Positions 25,195 to 33,532 of a stretch of DNA of 64,000 nucleotides are shown one piece after another. Numbering within the stretch: the first letter of the stretch is position 1; the number at the start of each line of letters is the position of its first letter. The notes below the pieces were generated by a model that saw only the letters and a program-made list of their open reading frames with translations, made no database searches and was not told where the DNA came from. A program made the position numbers and the translations under genes. This stretch comes from Granulicella aggregans (GTDB lineage Bacteria; Acidobacteriota; Terriglobia; Terriglobales; Acidobacteriaceae): contig NZ_JAGSYE010000001.1 in NCBI RefSeq assembly GCF_025685565.1, positions 2,046,001 through 2,110,000 of the forward strand, read 5' to 3'.

Positions 25195-26829
25195 TTACTT
25201 GGCGACGGTGTTGAAGAGCCAGAAGAGGCAGCCGGAGAGCAGCGCCGCTACGGGCAGGGTGAAGACCCAGGCGAGGGCGATGTCGCGGAGGGTGGACATC
25301 TGGAGGCCGCTCTTGTTGGCCGCCATGGTTCCGGCGATGCCCGAAGAGAGAACGTGGGTGGTGGAGACGGGCAGGCCGTAGGTGTCAGCGGCGAGGATGG
25401 TCGCCATAGCGACCAGCTCGGCCGACGCGCCTTGAGCGTAGGTCAGGTGGGTCTTGCCGATCTTTTCACCGACGGTGACGACGATGCGCTTCCAGCCGAC
25501 CATGGTTCCGAGGCCGAGAGCGAGAGCGACGGCGACCTTAACCCAGGTGGGAATGAAGCGGGTGGAGGTGTCGAGGAACTTCTTGTAGTTGGCGATGATC
25601 TTCTTGTCGTTGTCGTTGAACTTCGGAGCGCCGTCGGCTTTGCCGAGGATGCGGAGGGTCTCGCTGGTGAGGTACATCTGGTTGCGGACGTTGGCCTGCA
25701 TCTCGGCGGGGACTTTGCCGAGCGAACCGTAGAGGGTCGCCTCGTTCTTGATGTCGGTGACCATGTTGACGAGGGCGGGAAGGACGGCGGGCTCAAACTG
25801 CTTCTTACTGACGAACTTTTCGAGCTCGGGGCCAGAGTCCTGTACGACGGCATTGGGGTCAGCGTAGGCACCGATGGCTCCGGTCATCTGGCTGGAGACG
25901 GCTGCGAAGGTCTGAACCTGCGCGGCGGTGACGGTGTGGTTTAGAGCGTACGCGGTGGGGACGGTTCCGACGAGGATGAGCATGATAAGGCCCATGCCCT
26001 TCTGACCATCGTTCGAGCCATGAGCGTACGACACGCCGCCGCAGGTGAGGATGAGCAGGCAGCGGATGTAGAACGGTGGCGGCGCAGTGCCTTCCGGTGC
26101 CTTGTAGAGGCGAGGATCGCGGGCAAGGAGCTTGAAGAGGAAGAAGACCAGGGCAGCGAAGACGAAGCCGACGACGGGCGAGATGAGCAGCGCCTTGAAG
26201 ACCTTGGTGACCTGCTCCCACTCGACGCCAGAGGTGCCGGAGTTGCCCTGCATCATCTGGTTGGCGATACCGACGCCGATGATGGAACCGATCATCGTGT
26301 GCGAGCTGGAGGCTGGGAGACCGCGCCACCAGGTGGCGAGGTTCCAGAGGATGGCGGCGACCAACAGCGCGAAGACCATCGAGAAGCCTGCGCCCTTGGA
26401 GACCTTGAGGATGAGCTCGACGGGCAGCAGCGTGATGATGGAGAAGGCGACCGCGCCGGAGCTGGTGAGCACGCCGATGAAGTTCATGATGCCGGAGTAG
26501 ACGACGGCGACATGGGGCTCGAGCGAGTGGGTGTAGATGCAGGTTGCGACGGCGTTCGCGGTGTCGTGGAAGCCGTTGACGAACTCAAATCCGAGCGCGA
26601 TGAAGAGGGCAAGTCCCAACAAGATAAAGGGGAAGACCGAGGCGCTGTGGACGATGGAAAGGTCGGCGGAGAGCTTGGTCCATATGTAGATCAGACCGGT
26701 GACGAGCATGATGGCAAAGACGATTCCGCCGACCTTGCCAGGCGAGGATTTTTTGAGCTTGGCGTCCAGAAGCGAGCCGGTTTGTGTCGGTTCGACCGGC
26801 GTAGGGAAGCTGTGTGCGGGAGTTGCCAT
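25195..26829 (-). CDS. inorganic phosphate transporter, PiT family
   Basis: 544 residues and about ten membrane helices. PiT carriers move metal-phosphate complexes across the inner membrane with protons. The duplicated signature is present in both halves: GFEFVNGFHDTANAVAT (about residues 80-96) and SYAHGSNDGQKGMG in the second half. SSSHTMIGSIIG and the later VSTTHVLSSGIAG are the paired SxTH-type loops. A hydrophilic loop of about 120 residues lies before the last helices. It is single, with its own terminator and 380 bp of upstream DNA that holds a large palindrome. No pho-box was identified. Confidence 0.92.
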   Translation of the reverse strand: MATPAHSFPTPVEPTQTGSLLDAKLKKSSPGKVGGIVFAIMLVTGLIYIWTKLSADLSIVHSASVFPFILLGLALFIALGFEFVNGFHDTANAVATCIYTHSLEPHVAVVYSGIMNFIGVLTSSGAVAFSIITLLPVELILKVSKGAGFSMVFALLVAAILWNLATWWRGLPASSSHTMIGSIIGVGIANQMMQGNSGTSGVEWEQVTKVFKALLISPVVGFVFAALVFFLFKLLARDPRLYKAPEGTAPPPFYIRCLLILTCGGVSYAHGSNDGQKGMGLIMLILVGTVPTAYALNHTVTAAQVQTFAAVSSQMTGAIGAYADPNAVVQDSGPELEKFVSKKQFEPAVLPALVNMVTDIKNEATLYGSLGKVPAEMQANVRNQMYLTSETLRILGKADGAPKFNDNDKKIIANYKKFLDTSTRFIPTWVKVAVALALGLGTMVGWKRIVVTVGEKIGKTHLTYAQGASAELVAMATILAADTYGLPVSTTHVLSSGIAGTMAANKSGLQMSTLRDIALAWVFTLPVAALLSGCLFWLFNTVAK

Positions 26830-26992
26830 AGGTATGTGCCTTGTCAGTCGCTGAGATGTGCGGTGACTAAGACACTAGGAGGGTTTTGCGAATGGAGTGT
26901 TACGGGAGTGTGAAGAGTGGCGCATGTTACTTAAGAGGGATTGCGGGATTGTCCGGAAGTGAAGCAAGTTTTACGGAAATATTGCAATGGAA

Positions 26993-27040
26993 ATGTCACC
27001 CCCCAAAATGTTCCACGCGGAACATTTTGGGGGGTGACAT
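26993..27040. repeat. 48-nt palindrome with a parS-like core
   Basis: Perfect 22-bp arms (26993-27014 and 27019-27040) around ACGC. The central 16 bases TGTTCCACGCGGAACA (27009-27024) resemble the ParB-binding parS consensus TGTTTCACGTGAAACA. The outer arms are runs of C and G flanked by ATGTCA/TGACAT. It lies in the 381-bp gap upstream of the phosphate transporter. It could instead be a very stable RNA hairpin or a two-way terminator. Nothing else was recognised in this gap. Confidence 0.6.
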
Positions 27041-27210
27041 CGGACCTATCCATCGACCAACCCTGATTTTTTCTCTAAAATTCCTCCATTCCCTCCGGAT
27101 CGCGAGCTTTGGGCATCGGATACACCGGTTAGAATCTGCGAAAAAACGGCAAACTTGAGCTATGGCGTTTCACTCATCCAAGCGGCCTCTCTGGCACTGA
27201 ACTGCTGGTG

Positions 27211-27561
27211 TTAGAACTCCCAGAACTCTTCGGCGAAGGAGAACTGACCGGCTACGGGAACTTCTACATCTTCTTCGCGGAGCGAGGCGCGCAGGATGAT
27301 GCCGCTTTCGAACTCGATCTCGATGGCTTCGCCTTCTTCAAGGGTGGCGTTCGTTACGTCTTCGGTGAGGACGCCGCAGAGGACGTTGCGGTACTCGGGT
27401 TCGCCGAAGGCGTAGGAGCCTTCCTCGCGGAAGACATCGGGCCAGGTGAAGAAGGTCAGCGATGGTCCGCTGGCGGGTTCGCCGAAGTGGAGGATGAGGT
27501 GGTCCTGGATGAACTCGACGGAGGTGAGTTCGAGACCGACTAGAGAACTAAGATCCGCCAT
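27211..27561 (-). CDS. small acidic hypothetical protein linked to gcvH
   Basis: 116 residues, rich in Glu (ATLEEGEAIEIEFESG, REEDVEVP) and in beta-strand patterns, with no signal or membrane segment. No family was recognised. The start codon is two bases after the gcvH stop, so the two are surely co-translated. A lone beta-rich acidic partner might act as an accessory to the H protein, but nothing in the sequence shows this. It is not a shadow frame: composition and codon positions favour the minus strand. Confidence 0.7.
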   Translation of the reverse strand: MADLSSLVGLELTSVEFIQDHLILHFGEPASGPSLTFFTWPDVFREEGSYAFGEPEYRNVLCGVLTEDVTNATLEEGEAIEIEFESGIILRASLREEDVEVPVAGQFSFAEEFWEF

Positions 27562-27563
27562 GA

Positions 27564-27953
27564 TTAGTGGCCGGTCTCTTCGCTGGTGAAGGCCTCGTAG
27601 GCGGCGGCGTCGAGCAGGGCATCCGCCTGCGCGGGGTCGGAGAGGGTGAGCTTCATGATCCAGGTGTTGTTGGCGTCGGAGTTGATGGTCTCGGGCGCGG
27701 AGGTGAGGGTCTCGTTGATCTCGGTGACGGTGCCGGAGACGGGGGCGAAGAGGTCTGAGACGGACTTTACGGACTCGATGGAGCCAAAGGTCGCGCCGGA
27801 CTCAAGGACGTCGCCGACCTTGGGGAGTTCGACGAAGACGATGTCGCCGAGGGAGTTCTGGGCGTAGTCGGTGATGCCGATCGTGCCGGTGGTGCCGTCG
27901 ATGGCAAGCCACTCGTGTTCCTTGGTGTACTTGTAGGTTTCGGGATACGCCAT
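27564..27953 (-). CDS. gcvH: glycine cleavage system H protein
   Basis: 129 residues. It carries the aminomethyl group between P, T and L proteins on a lipoyl arm. The lipoylation site is Lys63 in GSIESVKSVSDLFAPVSG, with GDIVFVELPKVGD before it and NDANNTW-type spacing after it (INSDANNTWIMKL). The start AYPETYKYTKEHEWL is typical. The frame open to 28169 overlaps the divergent esterase and is not used. gcvT is 11 kb away on the same strand; gcvP is not in the window, so the system is dispersed. Confidence 0.95.
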   Translation of the reverse strand: MAYPETYKYTKEHEWLAIDGTTGTIGITDYAQNSLGDIVFVELPKVGDVLESGATFGSIESVKSVSDLFAPVSGTVTEINETLTSAPETINSDANNTWIMKLTLSDPAQADALLDAAAYEAFTSEETGH

Positions 27954-28071
27954 AATCTTCTTCTCCGGGTCTTGTTGATGTGAGTCTGCGAGACCCAGTA
28001 TAGCGGTATACCGGCCCTGTGCATCGATGACGAGCGCATGGTATGGTTGGCGCGATTCTTCAGGGGGAACG

Positions 28072-29127
28072 ATGCGCGTTGGGTTTGTGGTGGTGGCTGC
28101 GATGTTGAGTGTTGGCGTGGCGATGGCGCAGCAGGCGGAGGATCTGTCGCAGATAAAAGACAGCAGCAAGATCGGGCCGGATGGGACGGCTTACGTGACG
28201 CGGGTGGTGCCGGTGCCGACGACGATCAGCCCGGAGGCGCAGAAGAGCCTGGCGCGGGTGGTGTCGGATGCGGTGGTGCCGTCGACGCTGGAGCAGAGGC
28301 GGACGGGGACAGACAAGTGGCAGAACGGCGCGGGTGAAGTTTCGAAGCAGATGTATCCGGCGAAGGTGCAGGAGTCGACGATTGCGGGCGTTCCGGTGCG
28401 GATTGTGACCCCGTTGACGGTGGCCGAGGGTAAGCGCGACAAGGTGCTGATCAACCTGCATGGCGGAGGCTTCAACTCGGATTCGGGGTCGCTGACAGAG
28501 ACGATTCCGATTGCGAACCTGACGGGGATCAAGGTCGTCGCGGTTCTTTACCGGCTGGCTCCGGAGCATCCGTTTCCAGCGGGGCTGGACGATGCTGTCG
28601 CGGTCTATAAGGAGTTGCTGAAGACGTACAAGCCGAATCATATTGCGATCTATGGGACGTCGGCGGGGGCGATTCTTACCGCGGAGGTGACGGCAAAGTT
28701 GAAGCAGATGAAGCTGCCGATGCCTGCGGCTACCGGGATCTTTTCGGGGATGGGAGACTTCAGTCGGCTGGGGGATTCATGGTCGCTGTTTGCACTGAAT
28801 GGGCTGTCGGGACATCTCGATGCGCCATCGGCTACGCCGCATGATGCGGAGTATGTGGGGACTACGGATTTAAAGGACACGGTGCTGTCACCGATCTATG
28901 GGGACTTGAGCGGGTTTCCACCGACGCTGTTTGTGACGAGTGGGCGGGACCTCTTGCAGAGTGGGACTACGACGTTGCACCGGGCTTATCTGCGGGCGGG
29001 AGTGGATGCTCGGCTGGTGGAGTTCGAGGCGCTGACGCATGCGTTCTGGAATGATCCGAAGCTGCCGGAGTCGAAGGAGGCGGATGAGATTATGGCTAGG
29101 TTTTTTGAGAAGGAGCTTGGGAGGTAG
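28072..29127 (+). CDS. secreted alpha/beta-hydrolase, hormone-sensitive-lipase type
   Basis: 351 residues with a signal peptide (VGFVVVAAMLSVGVAMAQ). The oxyanion motif HGGG is at 130-133, the nucleophile Ser197 lies in GTSAG (195-199), and YRLAPEHPFPAGLDDAV is the conserved HSL block. The acid is probably the Asp in SGRDLL and the base the His in LTHAFW. This is the layout of family IV esterases acting on short acyl esters; the export signal suggests action in the periplasm or outside. AGGGGGAA six bases upstream fixes the ATG at 28072. Divergent from gcvH. Confidence 0.85.
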   Translation: MRVGFVVVAAMLSVGVAMAQQAEDLSQIKDSSKIGPDGTAYVTRVVPVPTTISPEAQKSLARVVSDAVVPSTLEQRRTGTDKWQNGAGEVSKQMYPAKVQESTIAGVPVRIVTPLTVAEGKRDKVLINLHGGGFNSDSGSLTETIPIANLTGIKVVAVLYRLAPEHPFPAGLDDAVAVYKELLKTYKPNHIAIYGTSAGAILTAEVTAKLKQMKLPMPAATGIFSGMGDFSRLGDSWSLFALNGLSGHLDAPSATPHDAEYVGTTDLKDTVLSPIYGDLSGFPPTLFVTSGRDLLQSGTTTLHRAYLRAGVDARLVEFEALTHAFWNDPKLPESKEADEIMARFFEKELGR

Positions 29128-29239
29128 CGTCAGATGCGGAGACATCGGAGCAGAGTTGGGTCTGCGGCTGGAAAGAGTGGTTTTGGAAGACGTTGCCTTT
29201 GAGGGAAGCCGCAGCTTCTAGTGCGATAGCATAGCTGGC

Positions 29240-29602
29240 ATGTTCGCCACTCTGATCATCGCTGCCATTCTCGCTCCGAAAACAGTCGAGCCCTGCCGTG
29301 TGATTCATGGCCGAGCCACCTACGGCACAATGAATGGAATGGTACGCATTTGGCATATTGGGACTCATCACACTTTTAAGCCTGACCAGTTGCGAACACC
29401 TGATACGGAAGATTTTTCACCATCCTGGCAGAAGGTCATTGATCTGCTTGCTTCAGGCGGGAAAGAACCGGACGTTTTCGCCCATAACCAACTCTTCGCG
29501 GATTTCTTAGTGTGCCCAACGCAGCGGTTTAGCAAAGGCGCTTCCCAACCTGCGCAAGTCCGATGCATCTACCATCCGCGTGTTGTATCTCGCGACCGGT
29601 AG
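29240..29602 (+). CDS. putative exported hypothetical protein
   Basis: 120 residues. A short hydrophobic start (FATLIIAAILAP) is followed by RVIHGRATYGTMNGMVRIWHIGTHHTF and, near the end, LFADFLVCPTQRF. The pattern of a small beta-rich domain with HGR, RIWxIGTxH and a late Cys recurs in small secreted proteins I associate with Acidobacteria, but no named family can be given. No strong ribosome site is visible. It lies between the esterase and a repeat-bearing gap. Confidence 0.55.
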   Translation: MFATLIIAAILAPKTVEPCRVIHGRATYGTMNGMVRIWHIGTHHTFKPDQLRTPDTEDFSPSWQKVIDLLASGGKEPDVFAHNQLFADFLVCPTQRFSKGASQPAQVRCIYHPRVVSRDR

Positions 29603-29698
29603 GTGAGCAAACATTGATGATTCAAGAGACTTATTATCGCGGTGATACCGGACGTTCCTTCCTCCCGAAAGTCTGTTGGTTCTGGCGGCAAGAGGAAA

Positions 29699-29720
29699 GC
29701 AGATTCCCTTCGGGAATGAC
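29699..29720. repeat. dispersed repeat family A, short palindromic variant
   Basis: Its core GATTCCCTTCGGGAATGAC is shared with copies at 38559, 52361 and 52734. The centre TTCCCTTCGGGAA is itself palindromic. It is read in the GTCATTC sense on the minus strand. It lies in a 245-bp gap that also has a CCCACATCTGGCG fragment at 29762-29774 related to the hairpin at 38511. Confidence 0.8.
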
Positions 29721-29847
29721 AAACAAAGTGGGCATGCCAGTGTGCTGTTGTGGCGGCTTGGCCCACATCTGGCGGTAAGGCATGCCTGATATGGGGCCCC
29801 CGGCCGGGAGCCGACATCGTAGATCAAGAATTGAGAGTGAATCTGAG

Positions 29848-30225
29848 ATGGCGCGGATTTGGGTAGAGGGGTATACGGGTAGCGGAGTTCCTTTTGAGTA
29901 CTGGGGACATAGTCCGATAGTGCGTCCTGAAGACCGAAACCTTATTCCACGAAACATGTTGAAGGTTGCCGTAGCTTCCTTCACATTTCGATTCGTTTCC
30001 ATCGCGCAGATAAGGGACTGTCTCTTCTACTACGAGCAAAAGACCCATCCCAGCAGCAGAATTCTAACCAGTGGAGGTGACCACTGGGAATTCGAGAGGT
30101 GGTTTGAACGTCTTCCGATGTACTTGCTCGAAGACGCAAAGCGCGCCAAAGTAGTCAAAGCTCTACGGAGAGCCTTGGTTGTTGCTGAAGCAGGGGCTTT
30201 TGTGGAAGTGCTGCCCCCTGCTTGA
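29848..30225 (+). CDS. hypothetical protein
   Basis: 125 residues from the ATG at 29848; the frame opens at 29782 but the earlier part reads through repeat-like DNA. It has a beta-rich start (ARIWVEGYTGSGVPFEY), a middle FRFVSIAQIRDCLFYYEQKTHPSSR and a helical, basic C-terminus. No signal, membrane segment or known domain is seen. It faces the MATE gene tail to tail with 33 bp between. Confidence 0.5.
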   Translation: MARIWVEGYTGSGVPFEYWGHSPIVRPEDRNLIPRNMLKVAVASFTFRFVSIAQIRDCLFYYEQKTHPSSRILTSGGDHWEFERWFERLPMYLLEDAKRAKVVKALRRALVVAEAGAFVEVLPPA

Positions 30226-30258
30226 TCAACGGCGGTATGTGGGCAACGACGTGGCGGT

Positions 30259-31686
30259 CTAAATCTTCTGCTTTGCCCATTTGCCTTGGCCGAAGAGATA
30301 GAGAGAGATCAGCACGATCACAGACTGCGCTACAACTACGGAGGCGTAGACTCCGTTGACCTGTAGCCGCGTGTGCATGGCGAGGAACCAGGCGAGGGGA
30401 ATCTCTACGATCCAGAAGCCGAAGAGGTTGACGTAGGTGGGGGTGAGGGTGTCGCCGGAGCCGTTGAAGGCTTGCAACAAGACCATGCCGTAGGCGTAGG
30501 CGATGTTGCCGCAACTGAAGATGCGCAGGCAGGGGATGCCGGTGCGGAGGACTTCGGGGTAGGACGTGAAGAGGCCGAGGATGAACGGCGCGAAGGCAAT
30601 GAACACCAGGCCGACGGAGCCGAGGAAGACCATGTTCCAAAGGCCGGTTCGCCAGATGGCGTTGCGGGCGCGGTCGGGGTGGCCTGCGCCGAGGTTCTGG
30701 CCGACCAGGGTGGCGGCCGCGTTGCTCAATCCCCATGACGGCAGGATGGCGAAGATCACGATGCGGATGGCGATGGTGTAGGCAGCGAGCGCAGGCGCTC
30801 CGAAGAGGCTGACGATGCGGACGAGGCCGATCCAACTGGCCTGGCCGATGAGGAATTGAAGGATGCCCAGGGCGGAGACCTTGATGAGACGCCAGAGGAC
30901 TTCGGCGTTCAGGCGCAGATGGCAGGCGAGGATGCAGAGGCGCTCGGTGCCTCGGGCGAGTCGATAGAACTGGTAGAGGACGCCGATGCCTCGGCCGGTG
31001 AAGGTGGCCAGCGCCGCCCCTGTTACGCCCATCCGTGGAATAGGCCCGAGGCCGAAGATGAAGATCGGGTCGAGGATCAGGTTGAGGATGTTCGAGACCC
31101 AGAGGAGCCGCATGGCGATGGCGGCGTCGCCGGTGCCGCGAAAGATGGCGTTGTTCAAGAAGAGCAGCAGCACAACGCCGGAGCCGCCGAGCGCGATGCG
31201 GGTGTATCCGCTGCCCGTGGCGACGAGCGCTGGCGAGGCTCCCATGGCGGCGAGGAGCTTCGGCGCTAGGAAGAAGAACGGCAGCCCCATCACGACCGAA
31301 GCGATGAGGCCAAGAAAGATTGCTTGAACAGCAGAGATGGCTGCGCCGTCGGTATCCTTTTCGCCGATGCGGCGGGCGACCATGGCCGTGGTGGACATGC
31401 CGAGACCGATGCCGACGGAGAAGACGATGCTGAGGACCGACTCGGTGAGGCCGACGGTGGCGATGGCGTTCGCGCCGAGGCGGCTGACCCAGAAGACGTC
31501 GACGACGGCGAAGAGCGACTCGAGGACCATCTCGAGCACCATGGGGATGGCGAGCAGGAGGATGGACCGGTTGAGGCTGCCGGTAGTGTAGTCCTGATGG
31601 CTGCCGCGCAGAGCCTCTTTGATGGACTGCCAGAGGGTGGGCTGGGGCTGAGGGCTGATAGAGGTGTCCATGTAAGTTGGAGACAT
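30259..31686 (-). CDS. MATE-family multidrug/toxin efflux protein
   Basis: 475 residues with twelve predicted membrane helices in two matching halves. The MATE fold is shown by LAIPMVLEMVLESLFAVVDVFWVSRLG in the first helix, the repeat of a GQNLGAGHPDRA loop (the conserved GQ-NxGAxxxxRA motif) in the second half, and RGTGDAAIAM in the first half matched by NGSGDTLTP in the second. MATE pumps export cationic drugs or metabolites by Na+ or H+ antiport; the substrate is unknown. A long opposite-composition frame on the same strand (30155-31717) is a shadow. The gene stands alone. Confidence 0.92.
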   Translation of the reverse strand: MSPTYMDTSISPQPQPTLWQSIKEALRGSHQDYTTGSLNRSILLLAIPMVLEMVLESLFAVVDVFWVSRLGANAIATVGLTESVLSIVFSVGIGLGMSTTAMVARRIGEKDTDGAAISAVQAIFLGLIASVVMGLPFFFLAPKLLAAMGASPALVATGSGYTRIALGGSGVVLLLFLNNAIFRGTGDAAIAMRLLWVSNILNLILDPIFIFGLGPIPRMGVTGAALATFTGRGIGVLYQFYRLARGTERLCILACHLRLNAEVLWRLIKVSALGILQFLIGQASWIGLVRIVSLFGAPALAAYTIAIRIVIFAILPSWGLSNAAATLVGQNLGAGHPDRARNAIWRTGLWNMVFLGSVGLVFIAFAPFILGLFTSYPEVLRTGIPCLRIFSCGNIAYAYGMVLLQAFNGSGDTLTPTYVNLFGFWIVEIPLAWFLAMHTRLQVNGVYASVVVAQSVIVLISLYLFGQGKWAKQKI

Positions 31687-31751
31687 AGTACCCCGGACGG
31701 CGCGGGACGAAGATCACAAGGGCTTAGGTTGCGTCGACATACTGCGATGCC

Positions 31752-31788
31752 GTCATTCTGAAGGCCAGCCAAAGAATCCCCGCATCTA
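31752..31788. repeat. dispersed repeat family A, left half of an inverted pair
   Basis: Starts GTCATTCTGA and ends AAAGAATCCCCGCATCT on the plus strand. A second, inverted copy follows 39 bases later, giving a back-to-back pair in the 218-bp gap between the MATE and monooxygenase genes. Confidence 0.75.
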
Positions 31789-31826
31789 GCTTGTGCTGGG
31801 CGCGCAAGCTTTCGTGGCTCTTACAC

Positions 31827-31874
31827 AAAATGCCGGGATTCTTCCCCTTCGCTTCGCTCGAGGGTCAGAATGAC
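31827..31874. repeat. dispersed repeat family A, right half of an inverted pair
   Basis: On the minus strand it reads GTCATTCTGACCCTCGAGCG and ends GAATCCCGGCATTTT, with an internal TTCGCTTCGCTCGA stretch. It is inverted relative to 31752-31788. Confidence 0.75.
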
Positions 31875-31904
31875 GGTGTGAGAGGAGTGGCATGGAATGA
31901 ATTC

Positions 31905-32327
31905 TTAGCTGATCGGCTTGCCGAACAGGACGTTGAATTTTCCGAATAGGACATCCAGACGATAGACGTGTGCGGGATAGGCAAGCATCTCGTCGAGTTC
32001 CGCAGAGCGGAGGAAGTTCTGGCCACCCGGGCCGACGTTGTGCGCGTTGCGCGCGGCGGCGTCGGGGAAGGCCTCGAAGATTCCAAAGGTCGTCTCGGAG
32101 TAGCGAGTGCCGAACCACGGGCCGGTGCCGGGTTCCTGCTCGACACCGGCAAGGATATCGCGCAGGAACTGTTCTACCTTATCGCCCTGGCCGGGCTTGG
32201 CTTCGAGGTTGATGGAATAGGCTTTACGTCCCGGGGTGTTGTCCTGACCGCTTACCACCCAACCGGGGTGGGCTTCGACTGCGGGGTTGATGGGATTGGG
32301 GCCGGATGTCTGGATTGCGCTGCTCAT
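31905..32327 (-). CDS. putative antibiotic-biosynthesis-monooxygenase (ABM) domain protein
   Basis: 140 residues. AYSINLEAKPGQGDKVEQFLRDILAGVEQEPGTGPWFGTRYSETTFGIFEAFPDAAARNAH follows the ferredoxin-like ABM pattern, in which a dimeric barrel handles quinols or polyketides, with the FEAFPDAAARxAH helix typical. The first 40 residues are a less ordered extension. The start at 32327 has GGAGA seven bases upstream. The tautomerase gene lies 78 bp upstream on the same strand, and both are likely controlled by the divergent TetR regulator. The substrate cannot be deduced. Confidence 0.65.
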   Translation of the reverse strand: MSSAIQTSGPNPINPAVEAHPGWVVSGQDNTPGRKAYSINLEAKPGQGDKVEQFLRDILAGVEQEPGTGPWFGTRYSETTFGIFEAFPDAAARNAHNVGPGGQNFLRSAELDEMLAYPAHVYRLDVLFGKFNVLFGKPIS

Positions 32328-32405
32328 GTTGGTATCTCCGTTGGTCGGTTGAGTGGTCTGTAAAGCAGTCGGCTGGCGCTCGCTCCGGTCTATGCGGCGA
32401 GTCAA

Positions 32406-32780
32406 TTACCAGGGTTCGCCGTTGCCGAAGGACCAGTCTTCGCGGTCGACGAAGACGAGGCTGATGAAGACGTCTTCGCGGCGGACGTTGAGGCGGCGGT
32501 TGAGTTCGTCGGCGATCTGACGGAAGAAGGCGACCTTCTGCTCCTTGGTGTTTCCGACGGTGCTGGTGACCTGGATGATGATGAGGTCGGGTGTGCGCTT
32601 GATGTCGAGGAAGTTGGGGTCGTAGACGAAGTTGTCTGGCTTGTGCTCGCCGATGACCATAAAGCGGTCGCCATCGGGTGCCTTGAGGACGCCTACGATT
32701 CCTTCATAGACGACGTCGGCGACGGTAGCGCGGTACTCGGGGGTTTTTCCTTGAGCGAGATCGATGCGTGCGAATGGCAT
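32406..32780 (-). CDS. tautomerase family protein (YusQ-like)
   Basis: 124 residues. The mature protein starts with Pro2 (MPFARIDL), the catalytic base of the tautomerase superfamily. FMVIGEHKPDNFVYDPNFLDIKRTPDLIIIQVT and EDVFISLVFVDREDWSFGNG match the longer YusQ-type tautomerases closely. These isomerise keto-enol or dehalogenate small acids; the true substrate is unknown. It is the first gene after the TetR operator region and probably co-transcribed with the ABM-like gene. A detoxification pair induced through the TetR regulator is a reasonable inference. Confidence 0.85.
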   Translation of the reverse strand: MPFARIDLAQGKTPEYRATVADVVYEGIVGVLKAPDGDRFMVIGEHKPDNFVYDPNFLDIKRTPDLIIIQVTSTVGNTKEQKVAFFRQIADELNRRLNVRREDVFISLVFVDREDWSFGNGEPW

Positions 32781-32818
32781 ATGAGACTCCTTGGGGTGAG
32801 GCTTTTGTTTCTGAAAAC

Positions 32819-32841
32819 CTACCGGCCACTTGGTCGGTTAG
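32819..32841. promoter_or_regulatory. TetR-type operator, site 1
   Basis: Imperfect palindrome CTACCGGCCACTTGGTCGG followed by TTAG in the 158-bp region between the divergent tautomerase and TetR genes. The symmetric half-sites are ACCGGCCA and TGGTCGGT. Confidence 0.7.
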
Positions 32842-32851
32842 TGAGTAGACG

Positions 32852-32872
32852 CTACCTGCCACTTGGTAGATT
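32852..32872. promoter_or_regulatory. TetR-type operator, site 2
   Basis: CTACCTGCCACTTGGTAGAT shares the CTACCxGCCACTTGGT core with site 1 and starts 33 bp later, about three helical turns, so two dimers could bind the same face of the DNA. Confidence 0.7.
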
Positions 32873-32938
32873 CACCAATTCGGAATAAAATTTGCAAGAG
32901 CTTCCCGCTCATCTTGCGGGCCGCAAAGAGGCGACAGA

Positions 32939-33502
32939 GTGAGTACGGATTCCCGGGAGAAGATTTTGACCGCCGCCAGATTGGTGGCGCAGGCGCATGG
33001 ATATAACGGACTCAACTTTCGCGATCTGGCGGAGGATGTGGGGATCCGGGCCGCGAGCATCTACCACCACTTTCCGAGCAAGGCGAGCCTCGCTGAGGCG
33101 GTGGCGAAGCGCTATTGGCAGGACTTCGCGGCGGTCTTGGAAGATCTCCTCGCCAAATCGCATGATCCGATCGCTGCTTTGCGGCGGTATCCGGAGACGT
33201 TTCGCTGGGCGCTGGAGAACGAGAACCGCATGTGCCTGAGCGGCTTTATGGCAGCCGAATACGACGACCTGCCAGAGACGGTGCGGAAAGAGGTCCAGGC
33301 CTTTACCGACGTCAACGTTGCTTGGCTGAGTAAGGTCCTGTCGGCGGCGAAGGTGGTGAGCGGCAAGAAGGTTGAGTCGCGCGCGCGGGCTATCTTTGCG
33401 GCGGTGGCCGGCGCTCAACTGTTGGCGCGGAGTCGGGCAGATATCACTGTTTATGACGCCGTGATCAACAGCTATCGGGCGGCTGGGCTTCTACCGGAGT
33501 GA
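32939..33502 (+). CDS. TetR/AcrR-family transcriptional regulator
   Basis: 187 residues starting with GTG at 32939, preceded by AGAGG. The N-terminal helix-turn-helix is clear: REKILTAARLVAQAHGYNGLNFRDLAEDVGIRAASIYHHFPSKASLAEAV. The C-terminal ligand-binding part is all helical. It diverges from the tautomerase/ABM pair across two operator-like palindromes, so it most likely represses both itself and that pair. Downstream it meets the MFS gene tail to tail. The inducer is unknown. Confidence 0.88.
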   Translation: MSTDSREKILTAARLVAQAHGYNGLNFRDLAEDVGIRAASIYHHFPSKASLAEAVAKRYWQDFAAVLEDLLAKSHDPIAALRRYPETFRWALENENRMCLSGFMAAEYDDLPETVRKEVQAFTDVNVAWLSKVLSAAKVVSGKKVESRARAIFAAVAGAQLLARSRADITVYDAVINSYRAAGLLPE

Positions 33503-33532
33503 TCGATCTGAAAGCTGCTCTCATGTAAATCG

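Noticed and set aside
30155..31717. 520-codon frame on the minus strand over the MATE gene
   Set aside because: It is an Arg/His/Pro-rich shadow of the MATE gene read in another frame.
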